This document shows positions 23,730 through 35,724 of a DNA stretch of 64,000 bases, in pieces. How positions within the stretch are numbered: position 1 is the stretch's first letter; every line of letters begins with the position of its first letter. The position numbers and the translations under genes are program-made. This stretch comes from Ceratotherium simum simum (lineage: Eukaryota > Chordata > Mammalia > Perissodactyla > Rhinocerotidae), in the NCBI RefSeq assembly GCF_000283155.1, contig NW_004454163.1, forward strand, positions 1,598,074 to 1,662,073, written 5' to 3'. The notes under the pieces are model-generated. The model saw only the letters and a list, made by a program, of their open reading frames with translations, made no database searches and was not told the origin of the DNA.

Positions 23730-24799
23730 TTTAAAAATATTTTTTCTGCTTTTTATAGTACACAGAGTGGTTTGTTCTGTTTTTTTTTCTTTTCCTTATT
23801 TTATTGAATTATATGAAACCTATAGATCTTACTTATATTATTTTAGGTAGTTCTTTTAAAAGCTTAATGCACATATTTAAATGGAAATTTATCCATCAAA
23901 GTATGATGTCAGTCAGTATTTCTGTCCATCTCCAATACTACGAAAACGCTTAATATTTTCAATATTCTTTAATTACCTTGCCTTATTCTACTTTATTATT
24001 GCCTAAGTATAAGTTCTGAAACTTTTGTTATTTTTGAAATCCACTATTATATTAAATTTTCCAATGTATTTTATCAGTTCCCTCGTTCACCATTGTTTCT
24101 TCCCACTTGTTCTCTTGGCATTCACTTTTGTTTTGACAGGAGCATGCTATTTTGTATTTTTTTCTTCTATAAAGATATTTGTAATAAACTTTCTTAATTG
24201 TTGTATGTCTGTAATTGTCTCTTATTTCACCTCCATTCATGAGCATTTTATAAGTGCATAGAATTACAGGTTGACACACCTTTCTTTGCACTTTGAAAAT
24301 GTTGGCAGGGGCAGTCTCCAAAGCCAACAACCTCAGGACATCAATCTAGACATCCTCATCTTATATTTCAGAGTCCTGGTTTCCTCAACTAATGTCTTGA
24401 CCTTCGTCTATCAGATGCGCCTTGGCAGAGAACTCAAATGTCTCCGGAGTCCTGTGATTCTATTAGAGTTTCAGTCAGCTGCTCAGGTGAGTCTGCTTAC
24501 CTCCTTGTTAATGGTCCAGTATTCTAATTATCTCTCTACAGGGTTATCAATACTATTTTGCAGTAACCATCAAAAACCTCTGTCTTTGTAGGGATTATTC
24601 TCCCTACATCTTTCAAGTTCCTGAATCATCATACCCGCAAGAGAATTCTCTTCTGTCAGGACATTTTCCAAGATCATCACAAGTAAAACCTTTAGTAATA
24701 GGGCTGCCACCTTGTGCCAGGAACCTGTGTGCCCCATCATGGTGTCCTCTTCATCCACTAGGTCATGAGTTTGCTAGACTTTAATCACCATCTGGCTTG

Positions 24800-25235
24800 C
24801 TGTTTTCTTAGACTACTCTCAGGATCAGTTGCTTTAGCTCATTTTTGCCAAGAAGCAGATACAAACATAAGATAAACTGGTAGAAGATTCACTGAGAAAA
24901 GAAATAGGAAGAGGAAGAAACCATGGTGCATGTCTAACACCTGTGTAAAGAAACAAGCTAGGAAGAAAGGTAGGGTGAGAGAAATTTCATACTGGCTTAT
25001 CTTTCTAAGAAAGACTTAGCCGGGCCTATGGGATGTCTTCAAGTCAAAGTCAGACATTGGAAGAGTCTCCTGTTTGAGTCTGTATTAATACTCTTGTCAT
25101 ATTTACTGGGATCAGGCCAAGGGAAGCATGGCCCCAATGCAAACATGGTGCTGGATACAGAGTGGCAGCTGTCAACTATGTCAGTGAATTAGCAGGATGT
25201 ATGAGTGATGCATTTTCATGACTGACACATTGTCT
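24800..25235 (-). mobile_element. LTR-like old repeat, antisense (uncertain)
   Basis: Phrases such as AAGCAGATACAAACATAAGATA and TAGAAGATTCACTGAGAAAAG, followed by a purine-rich GGAAGAGGAAG segment, resemble an antisense LTR with its polyadenylation area. I cannot name the family. Confidence 0.3.
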
Positions 25236-27134
25236 TTCATTGTATTAGTTTTCCCCTTGTGTTTTAAAATAATGGTTTGTACATTGTTGTCACATAATAG
25301 CTCTCTCTCTCATTCAACTTACAGCTTCATATTTAGTTACCTAAAACTCAAAATCAGAACCAGTGTATAGTGAAGCCATGAAATGGTATCTTTATAGATA
25401 GAGCCAGGAGGTTGCATAGATTGAGTCCTGATTTTGAGTCTGTATCTATTTCCTCCCATTTCCCCATACAAGCCACAGCCATAGTTAATGATTATGATAG
25501 CTTTTTCAGTTTCCTTTCAAAATTCATTTAGAAATCCAGGTCCATGATTTCAAACAGTGAACCTTTGTTTGTACCTAACTTTGGGTAGATGCTCTAATAT
25601 GTCTTAGATTCAGGGATTCAAACTCCTTGCTTCCTGATTGAGAATTAGAAGGCCCACAATTTCATCCCTGTATACCATATTGTGTTTATGTTCATAATAC
25701 AACATCTGATGACTTATTTCATCTCAAAATGGTACTAACTTTTTCATGCAGAGATGTTATAGGCTATATTCTAAGATAATTTAATCTTATCAGAAAGAAA
25801 GAAGTGAAATATGCTCACTTGCACTGAAACATTAAGAAACATACTCCTGAGGACTTCTATTTCTGGTAGTATGTTGGGGGAGATACTCTTAATGACTCTT
25901 CCAATTTAAGCAATTATTTTAAGAATGGATAAATAAGAAATGACTCCCTAAAAAGACACCTGCAAGCTATGTTTAGCACCAAATTTGTCTTTCAACTTGA
26001 AGTTGCCAATGATTTCTAGTGATCTTGAGCATCCTTCTTAATGGTAATGGTCTTTGGGAGAGAGAAATAAAGTACAGGGCGCACCCAAAGTGGATAAATA
26101 TAAAGGAAAAATTCACATTAGAATCAGAACCCCAAAGTTCTACTTCTTCTGTATAAAGAGGAGCTAGACATTTAAAGTCAAGGAATTGGAAAAAGCCTAC
26201 AAAATCACCTCAAGAGAAGCTTAACCTCAATGCTCCAAGGGAAAAATATGATTCCCAGTAAATAATCACAAAATATCTAGGAATGAGGCACCATGAGTTA
26301 GAACCAACAGAAGCAGCAAACAACAGAATCTGACCTATCTATGCTTCAGGTATTAGAATTATGAGACAAAAAAAAAATGAAGCAACTATATCTAGTATTA
26401 TGATACACAAACTCAAGCTGATGATATAAGTAATGCATATGACAATATGAAGAATAACTAAACACAAATGTATTACAACCAGATAAGTTTTCTAAAATTA
26501 AAATCATAATAATTTAAATTTAAGACTCAGATGATGGAGATCAGAAACAGCTAAAGAGTGACTTGGTGAACTATAGGATAAACCTAAAGAAATTATCCAA
26601 AATACAAAAAGGTTAAATATATAGAAGAAAATGAAAATACATGGAGGGTATTGTAAGAAGCTTTAGCATACATTGAATCAGACTTTCAGAGAGGAACATA
26701 CTGAAAAGGAAGATGCAGTTTTCAAGGAGAGGAGGCCAAGAATTTTCTGTTTGATTAAGAACACCAATTCGTAGACTGAGGAAGCCCAAAAAATCCAAAG
26801 TTGCAAAATAAAAATAAATCCAAGTTTAGAGGCTTAATAGTGAAACTACTGCAAGCCAATAAATAAATAAACAGTTTAAAGATAAAGAAGGGAAGAAGGG
26901 TCATGAAAGCAACCTAGAAGAAATCTCAGATCACCTACATGAGAACAATAACAGACCTTTACCTGATGCTCAACCAAAACAATTAGAGTGAGAAATACAA
27001 TGAAATAATATCTTTAATGTGTAGAGAGAAAAGAATAGTCATTTAGAATCATATACTTAAAATTGAATTTATCGTTCAAGTTACAATATAAAATATAGAT
27101 ATTTTTAGAAAAACCTTAAAAACTTTTAATCAAG

Positions 27135-27377
27135 AGCCAACCCTGATGGCCTAGCATTTAAAGTTCAGAACGCTCCGCTCCAGCGGTCTGGGTTCAGTTC
27201 CTGGGCCTGGAACAACACCACTCATCAGTAGCCATACTGTGGCAGTGGCTCACATGGAAGAACTAGAACTTACAACTATATACAACTCTGTACTGGGGCT
27301 TTGTCGGGGAGAAAAAGGGGAGGAAGATTGGCAACAGATGTTAGTGAAAGGCGAATCTTTCCCTGAAAAAAAAAAAA
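27135..27377 (+). mobile_element. ERE SINE, sense, inserted in the L1
   Basis: Starts AGCCAACCCTGATGGCCTAGC (a mutated GAGCCGGCCC..GTGGCC head) and ends in an A tail at 27366-27377. The flanks TTTTAATCAAG at 27124-27134 and 27378-27388 are a perfect 11-base target-site duplication. It is substantially diverged, so not among the youngest copies here. Confidence 0.88.
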
Positions 27378-28964
27378 TTTTAATCAAGAAATCTTACCTA
27401 AGGGAATGATAAAGGATGCTTAGTGTGCAGAAGAAACTGGCCCCTAGTAGAAGATGCAAAATATAAGAAGAAATGGTAAGCAAAAATATTAGTAATGTTT
27501 TTGATAAATAGTGCATATATCAAAACAATGATTGACTGTAGAAACCAAAATAATAGAAAAATGTCTAATATATAGGGAAAAATAAGGTAGCCAACAGTCA
27601 CTCAAAGCAGCACATAGTGTAGAAGGCAGCTACACTATATGCTGAATCAGTTCAAAAGTACAAAAGTTATGGTTACAAAGACATGTTAGTCTTTATTAAG
27701 CCTAAACTATTAAAATTGTTTAATAATCAGACAAGACTAATTATAGAGCATAAAACTTCCAAGAATATCTACTTGAAAAAATGGAAAAAAAGAGAAAATA
27801 AACTTAATCTTTCCACAGAAAGCCAACAAATGACAGGGGGAAATAGAAACCAAATTAAAAAGAAAGAAAGAAAATAGCAAGCACATGGTAAAACAATAGT
27901 AAGACATACGTCAATATCATGAAAAAACTGAAATGGATTAAATTTATGAAGGTGGCTTAGAAAACAAAACAAACAATTTAAATATGTTATTTACAAGAGA
28001 AATTTAAGAATGGAAAAAATAAGCTGGTAAAATATATTATATTAATTATATTATATTAGTCAAAAACAGACTTTAGGATAAAGTGCATATCAAGAGAGTC
28101 TCTAGATAATAAGAAAATGTTCAACTCACAAGATATAATAATTCTCAACTTGTTATACCAAATAGTTTAGCTTCATAATACATGAAATAAGCAGAACTTT
28201 TCTCATTCACTTTTAACAGGAATTGACTAATCCAAGAGCATGCTGGAATATTCAAGCACAATTCTCAGAAAGTAATGAGTGAAATAAAAATAACATTACA
28301 AACAGAGAAAATTTGAATTCAACAATCATATGCTAAATTTACTGGAAAATTTTTGGATACTATTGGAATATTACATTCAAGAATTGCAGAACACATTTTT
28401 CAAGAACAAATAGAACATTTGTGAAAGCTCTCTTCATACTAGACAATATAACTTATCTAATTACATTTCCTAAGCTTTGTGTCATATAGACCACATTTCT
28501 GACCAAAATGCAATTACGCTAGAAATCAATAGTAACACCAACAACAAAAACTAGAAAACCCCAAATGATTGGAAATTAAGAAAAAAATGTCAATAAATCA
28601 TAAGGCAAAGAAGTAATTACCATAAAAACTAGAAAATATTTAGGTTCTTCTAATGAAAATAGTATATGGAAAAACATGTGTTACTACTAAAGTAGAAAGT
28701 ATATAAGCTTAAGTTCAATACTAGAAAGAAAAAAATCATGGAAGATTATTAAAATAGGCAATGATCTAGTCTTAATTTCAGCCCTTATTTTAAAAAGAAG
28801 AGCACAGCTGAGTTTTATCTACTTTGAAATAATTTTACTTATTGAGACTGAACCAGTTCTTTAAACAAGACTATAGGAAAAAAATATTAAACTCATGAAT
28901 TTATTTTAGGAAACTAGTTAAATTTTACTACCAAAATCTGTTAGTATTAAAAAAGAGATATTTG

Positions 28965-29080
28965 TCTATCTCTATCTATCGATCTTTCTATGTATCTATC
29001 TATGTATCTATCTATCTATTCTATATGTATCTATCTATGTATCTATCTATCTATTCTATTATCTATCAATCTATCTATCC
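28965..29080. repeat. (TATC)n microsatellite, interrupted
   Basis: About 116 bases of TATC units with scattered variants (TATG, TTCTA), lying within decayed L1 ORF2 sequence. Likely length-polymorphic. Confidence 0.92.
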
Positions 29081-32000
29081 TACTTTTAAATACGAGTGTA
29101 AATACTTACTGTTTTTAGTAAAAAAATATAGCAAATAAAGTTATCAAATAAAATCCAGCAATATACTAAAAGGATAACACACGATAACAAGCAGATTTTA
29201 TTTGAGAAATGCATGAGGATTTTAATATAATGGAAAAGTAAATTGAAGTAGCTTAAAAGCACATGAAGTTGTTCAGTTGTAGAATGTTAACATAGGGTGT
29301 GATTTGGAATGAGTCATAGAAGTTAATTACAAGGAAATAAGAGAAATGGAAAACCCAAACAACAACAACAAAAGTGCAAACACAAACAAACATTACATTA
29401 AACATGAAGAAATATATATCTATATTCTAACAACAAATTGTATATATTTTTAAAGCAATATGTGTATGTGTAAAGAATTTGAATAAATAATTAAATAAAA
29501 TGAAAATAATTACAGGAAATAAAATCTGTGAGATTTGTAGACACTAATTCTGTATCAAATTTACAGTTAAATGATTTCCCAGAGTGTACACTGGATTTCT
29601 TGATTCAGAAATTCCCCTCAAGGTTAATTTCACTCTGATATCTACAACTGTTCAAATTGTAGTCAAGATTATCTACTGTAAAAGAAAAGTCCATTATCAT
29701 TTACATATGAAATATGGGGCTTTTAATGTATATTCTAATTATCTACATATATTGAACTTTTATGTGATATCTACAAAGAACAAATAAATACTAAAGTACA
29801 ATATTCATTGTTAGAAAGTTTATTATGTTTAAGACAGAAACTATAGGATCAAAATCTTTCTCTGTCATATAAAATCTTTGTCGCATAAAAGATCTTTTAG
29901 CCTTTCAGAATCCTAATTTATTTTCCTCATGTATGAAGGAGGGATATTTGTAAAGTCACATGTTTGTAGCGAGAATAAAAGAAGACAAGACATATGAAAA
30001 TATGTGATATACAGGATATAGTAAGATTTGAAATCAACAACTGTCATTTTATTTAAAAATGTCAAAAAATTTGAGACAGGAGGCTTCCAGGATGAATTCT
30101 TATCTTTGTCAAGTTCAGACTGAGTTTTATACAGGGCTCACTAAATCTATTTTTAATATATTTAACATTTTATCAATTAGAACAATACGCTTTTATTAAG
30201 TAGTAAACTTTGGCCCCAAAGAATCAAAACAAGGACAAAATTTGCCTACATATATAAAATTAGGAATGATGTGAAGCAAGCCAAAGTCTCCAGGAAGACA
30301 CATTCTATAACATTGGCAAGTCCACACATTATGGATATAATATACATACATATGATATATAACATATGTATTATATATAATATGTAGTGTATTATATATA
30401 CATATATTATCAATCTATATGAGGGATACACTCACTCTCTGTTCAATGCAAAATGTGTTGTGCCAATAGCAGAGCAATTTTATAAGACCACTGGAGTCAG
30501 GGAGAAAAATGGAAATCAGAAGCAAGTGAGCATGCAGTTCATAAAGATAATTAGAATAGACAATTGATGCTTCTCTTGATCTGTCATACTGAGACGTTTC
30601 TGTGCTCTCTTGCCATCCATCAACCACTGCCATTTCATTAATTATCCCATAATACCCGCAAATATTATTTTATCTGAATTAACATTCACCAACAACCTTC
30701 TGAATAGTAACTTTTTTTAACTTTACCATCATATATAAACACTTCAGAGCACATTTATCCCTACTAAAAGTTAGTTTACAAAATAAAGAAAATAATATAA
30801 ATATCTCCTGTGAGTAAATGAAATAGTGTTGTATATAGCCCAGCACTACCCTGCAAATGGTGGTAATACATTAATTCCATATACCTCTGATTTTATTTTT
30901 GGTAGTGGCTAGGTGGATTTTATTTGCACAAGTATATCTTTTAAAGAAACATGACAATTGTACATATTATTGAAAATGGATAAATTAACTTAATGTTTTG
31001 GTTAGTAATTAGTCAAAATCATGAATGCCTGATTACAGTAAGGAAAATTATAAATATTATTTTGGGGGCCCGTCTAGCAGAATAGCAATTTTCATATTAC
31101 AGGTGATTGCTGCCAAGATCCAACAGCCTCCTGACTTTCAGGCAAGGCTGCATGCTCTCTTAATTACATTGTTCTCCTATTGATCTGTATTTAATTTCAT
31201 ACATAGGAGGACTGCTTTAATCACACTATTGTCAAGAAATAAACATAATACTTTGCCACATTATATTTCAGGATATGCATTATACTTTAAATTGTACATG
31301 TGACAACATATTTCCTGCCTTTAGTAAATTTTAGCACACGGTGTATCAGAAGATTTTACTTTTTACCTCTTGGACAAGGAAGAAAACTGGAGAACTAAAG
31401 TCTTTACATATGTGAGTCATATAGAAATACTTCTATCTCATTCTTATGTGGTAGTCATCCTCTAGATATGTGGCAGAAATATAGGTTAGGATGAAAGGGA
31501 AGACACCTGTGTTAGCCTTTCTCATCAGGTGCATATTGGGCTCCAATTATCAGAGTGGATTTTGCAGTCCAGGCTAAAGATACAGACTCATTTCTCAAGG
31601 GCCACAAACAGTCATTGGGTTTAATGACTTTTTGTTTTTACTAACCTGACTCAAATCTGAACTGGTAACCTAAAAGTAAATGACTGCATACGCCATCATA
31701 AATTCTCCAATAGGTTTCTCTAGTTTATATTTGAAGTATTTTACTTATGACAAATTATACCATCAAACTCTTGAAATTTTATAGGACACCATTTTTTAAA
31801 CTGTTTTAATTGTTATGTTTTATATATAGCTATTATTAATACATATTATTTCCCAGAATTTAAAAAATATATATATTTGCATGAGTTTTCCCAAAATGTA
31901 TTTGCAGATTCTCAATCTTTTTTTTTTTAATGGTTCTATAGAATTATAGCAACTACTGTCTACAGCATACAGATAAATCCTCCACTTTCATGAATAATAC

Positions 32001-32332
32001 ATAAGTTGCTGATTGTATATAGTCGACTTTTCTACTAGCAATTAGGTCTGGTTTATTGCATTTTTAACCATTGTGTAAAACCTCTTCCTTCATCAGATAA
32101 ATATCACAGATGTAAATTGTGTTTGCTCCCCCCAATGTTGTTGGTGATCGGTACAGTTAAGCTACACTCTAAGTATTTCTCTCAAGTTAAAAAACACAAT
32201 TTCTAAATGTAGGTATCTTCCAATGACAATTGAAAAAGCTGTTTGGAATTGAGATTCATGAAAAAATATAATTTGAACAGAAATTATTTCAGACTTGGGA
32301 ACCTACAGCACTCTCTAATTTGTAATGTTTAC

Positions 32333-32434
32333 AAGGGAATAAACTAGGTGAGTACCTTACTGAAGTAGGTAAGGAGTAGTAGAAAGGAATAGTAGTAGAA
32401 GGGAATAAACTAGGTGAGTATCTTACTGAAGTAG
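32333..32434. repeat. local tandem duplication, 66-base period
   Basis: A 36-base segment at 32333-32368 (starting AAGGGAATAAACTAGGTGAG) recurs at 32399-32434 with a single C/T difference. The 30-base spacer is GTAGTAG-rich. Confidence 0.92.
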
Positions 32435-32510
32435 TAGAAGCAAATGTGCTAAGAGTCACCAAGTATGCACATCATTCTTTCAAATACTGACCCAGGAATG
32501 GTGTTTATGT

Positions 32511-32598
32511 TCTTTCCCATCCTCCTCCTCCTCCTCCTCTTCCTCTTCCTCCTATCCTTCTCCCCCTCCTGCTCCCTCTCCTCCTTTTCTTCCTCCTA
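32511..32598. repeat. polypyrimidine (CCT)n tract
   Basis: Nearly pure C/T over 88 bases, with 18 bases of perfect CCT repeat at 32521-32538. Confidence 0.93.
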
Positions 32599-34759
32599 TG
32601 CACAATGGTGAGTGAAGTACAATCACTCTCCTGTTGAAATTCTTTGGAATAAACAACTCAGGGGAAAACAGTCCCAGCGTCATTAATTATGTATCTAACA
32701 ATTTCTGGGATTCAAGCATTTGCACAACAGTGTGTGCATGTGTGTGCACATAAATGTGTGTGTTCCTAGGTGTCGTGGACAGAGAAGGGTGCTACTAGAG
32801 ACTGCAAGTGTCCATTTTTCTAACACCATCAATAAAAGCACATAATAGCAAATTGTAAGAAAAGAATATCCTTTCCATCCATAGACTAATTTCTCTCTAA
32901 AGTAAATGGGTGATGTATTGCTAAATTTTATACGTTTTAAGTTTTCTTCAAGATTATTAAACTTCTGGAACCTCTTATAAAGCAATTACAGATATCTAAC
33001 GTATGAGCAATGAGATTTTTCTTCTCTTTGAAAATTTATGGCTATTAAATCTTTTTAACAATACTGACTCAAAAGTAGGAAGGTTAAGAAGAGAAATTGT
33101 ATCTTTTTGGAATAATCCTGAGTATATGTCTAACTCTTAGGACAGTTGCCAGAGCTACCTATCAAAAAAAAACAAAGACAAAAACAAAAATCTCCAGAAT
33201 TCTAATAAAAATCAATGGATACTTCCTAACCTGTCTTGATTATCTCATGTAGGATAGAGACAAATGAACAAACCAAGAAACCATAGTCACAGCAGCAACA
33301 AAAACAGTAAATACAAATTTCGTACCGGCATATGCATATCTATATACTATGTACTGTGAAACATAAAATTGTGAGTTAGTGGCTCTGTATACCTCATCTT
33401 TTGGCAACAGTTTACATTTATATCCTTATATGATCTTAAAAATTATGTATCTGAAAGTTAAGGCAGAAGCTCCTTATCGAAATTACAGTTACCCCATCGT
33501 TGTATATTCTATTTAAAAACAGACAATTCTGTTTCATGTATACAACGCTATAATGTATATATTGTGTCGTGAAAATTATTGAAAGTCCTTTAGAGATTCT
33601 TGGCATTTAGAATGAACTTCGCCTTCACAGAAAAAAACAAAGACAGTCTGTCTCAGGCATGTGGAGGAAAACATAGATGAGAAAAATTATAGCATTATTA
33701 TACTTGGGCAGCTCAGTGCTAAAGTTGACTGAAACAAAAAAGAATATCTTTGATCTGATGAAAATACTAAATCTTTAATTAGTTTGAAGGGAAGCAGTAG
33801 CAATCAGCATAACAGGCTGACAGTTGGGATTTTGTCAGAAGATTGTCAAGTACTCTATTACTCGAGAGTGACATGGAATTGGGAGCCAAATGACAGCAGT
33901 TGTCAGAAATATAATTTCGCAAGAAACATATCTTTAAAGCTCTAATTAAACATAATGTCAAAGATAAGCAAGGATAACCTGCTGAGAAACAGGGGATGTG
34001 TGTTCTCATTCTAACTTTATCTTTCTTTGGGATATTTAAGTAAATTAATAGTACTCTTTGAAATAAATTAGATGTTTATTTGTGTTTTGCTAAAGTCTTA
34101 AATTGACAGAATTCTCACTCAAACCTCTGCCAATAATCAGGTCTTCTACAATTAAATTGTGTGGCATAATGGCTAAGTTTATGAAATCTTTAAATGGCAA
34201 GAAAGAAATCAGTATTTACTGGAATCAAGCACATTGTATTGTAAAAATCTTAGACTTTGTCTAGGACACTGTATTGATAAAAAGTGTTTGCTGCTAAGAA
34301 CACTACTACAACTATTACTATTAGGATTATTATTCTATCCTCATCACGACAAACTAACATTGGTATCATCCTCATTTTATGGAAATGGAAATCAAAGTTA
34401 GTGACAATGAATGTATATCATAGCTGCACTCATTCATTTAGTAGTTGTACAATTGTTATGCTTGTAACTTTTCTTCAGAAGTGATACTTTTACTTCTTAA
34501 ATGAAATACCCAGTAGTGGGTCTCCAGAGGATATTTAGAATGTTTCTTATGCCCAGAATTAGACTTTTAAAGATCTATATGCCTTTCAGGGGGATATTAT
34601 TAGTAATGTAAGTATGTACAGCTATGAGTTTCTCTTGAAGACAATAATTAACCTGCATTATCAATTCAAATAAAAAACCTAAAAAAAATAAGACAACAAC
34701 AGTAACAAGAATAGCAGAAGGAAATAATAATGAGGATAATAACAAAAATGAATTAGCTT

Positions 34760-34981
34760 GTTAAATTCATTGAAGAATTGATTTTTAAGGGAAAAGCAAT
34801 AAAATGTTTATGAAAATGAGAGAAAATACACATACACAAAATTAGAACTATCAAAGGTAAAACAGACAAAGGCAAGAGAACTTTAAAAAATTTTAATAGT
34901 TATCTGCCCACTTAGATGAAATTTTTGACTACGTGAAAATGTGAATAATTTACTAAGGAATCATTCACTACAATTTGTCAA
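34760..34981 (+). mobile_element. possible L1 ORF2 scrap
   Basis: Degraded phrases (AAAATTAGAACTATCAAAGG.., TTTTAATAGTTATCTGCCC..) resemble the sense middle of L1 ORF2. If so, its order relative to the endonuclease-like piece at 35268-35545 is reversed compared with an intact L1, implying rearrangement or separate insertions. Confidence 0.35.
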
Positions 34982-34996
34982 AAGTGATAGAAGCCT

Positions 34997-35252
34997 TCGG
35001 GCTGGCCCAGTGGCGTAGTGGTTAAGTGCACACGCTCCTCTCTGGTGGCCCGGGTTTCGCTGGTTCAGATCCTGGGCGCGCACCTACACACCGCTTGTCA
35101 AGCCGTGCTGTGGCAGCTTCCCATATAAAGTAGAGGGAGATGGGCCCAGATGTTAGCCCAGGGCCAATCCTTCTCAGCAAAAAGGGGAGGATTGGCAACA
35201 GATGTTAGCTCATGGCTAATCTTCCTCATGCCCCCCCCCCAAAAAAAGAGAG
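34997..35252 (+). mobile_element. ERE SINE with duplicated tail module, sense
   Basis: The head TGGCGTAGTGG (35011-35021) matches a pol III A box and GGTTCAGATCC (35062-35072) a B box, showing tRNA descent. The tail module with GATGTTAGC appears twice. It ends in a C run (35231-35240) and a short A run. The 15-base duplication AAGTGATAGAAGCCT lies at 34982-34996 and 35253-35267. Confidence 0.93.
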
Positions 35253-35267
35253 AAGTGATAGAAGCCT

Positions 35268-35545
35268 AAAATGGAATATTAAAAAGTACACAGTTAATCC
35301 TAAATAAAGCAGGAGAAGAACAGTGGAATAAAGGATAAATGGGCCACTTAGAAAAAAAGAGCACGATGCTTACTAAAACAACTTATTACTAGTCATGTTA
35401 ATGTAAATGTTCTAAACTCCCAAGTAAAAGGCCAAAATTATAAGGCAGTATAAGACAGGAATATCCAATTGTAATTCTCAAAAAGAAACACGTTTTAAAT
35501 GTAAGGACACAGATAAATTAGAAGCATAAGAATTTAAAATTTTAT
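35268..35545 (+). mobile_element. L1 ORF2 endonuclease-region fragment, sense
   Basis: Contains ATGTAAATGTTCTAAACTCCC and AAATGTAAGGACACAGATAAATTAG in the order found in the 5' half of L1 ORF2. Not open; multiple stops. Confidence 0.65.
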
Positions 35546-35724
35546 ATACAAATAGATAAATGTAAATATAATAATATATATATTATATATGTATATGTAA
35601 ATGTATATGTGTACTTACTTGGAAACTTTAGCCGTAAGATAAAAAAAGGAAGTAGTGCCCTGGATATGTTTAATAGTTGGCTCTCCGGGGGAAAAAAAGA
35701 AACAACAACAACTCCCATTAATGT

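Larger units (their letters stand above)
25850..29340 (+). mobile_element. decayed L1 (5' part, ORF1, first half of ORF2), sense
   Basis: Several segments follow the order of an old L1M in sense: a pre-ORF1 region (25850-26260), ORF1-derived text (about 26270-26990, for example GAATGAGGCACCATGAGTTAG), the inter-ORF region, ORF2 endonuclease-derived text (about 27800-28700) and the start of the reverse-transcriptase region (about 28850-29250). All frames are broken by many stops and indels, so no functional protein can be encoded. It is interrupted by an ERE (27135-27377) and a TATC microsatellite (28965-29080). The exact outer ends are unclear. Confidence 0.68.
29341..34759. other. AT-rich unique sequence with simple repeats
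   Basis: No gene recognised. It holds an AT-rich partly palindromic patch (30330-30420), a possible conserved block (31050-31260), a 66-base tandem duplication (32333-32434), a CCT/CTT tract and a TG-rich patch (32728-32765). A weak antisense MIR-like phrase lies near 34355-34420. Confidence 0.45.

Noticed and set aside
34997..35252. tRNA gene call in the ERE head
   Set aside because: A and B boxes are present but the cloverleaf is not maintained. It is a tRNA-derived SINE, not a tRNA gene.
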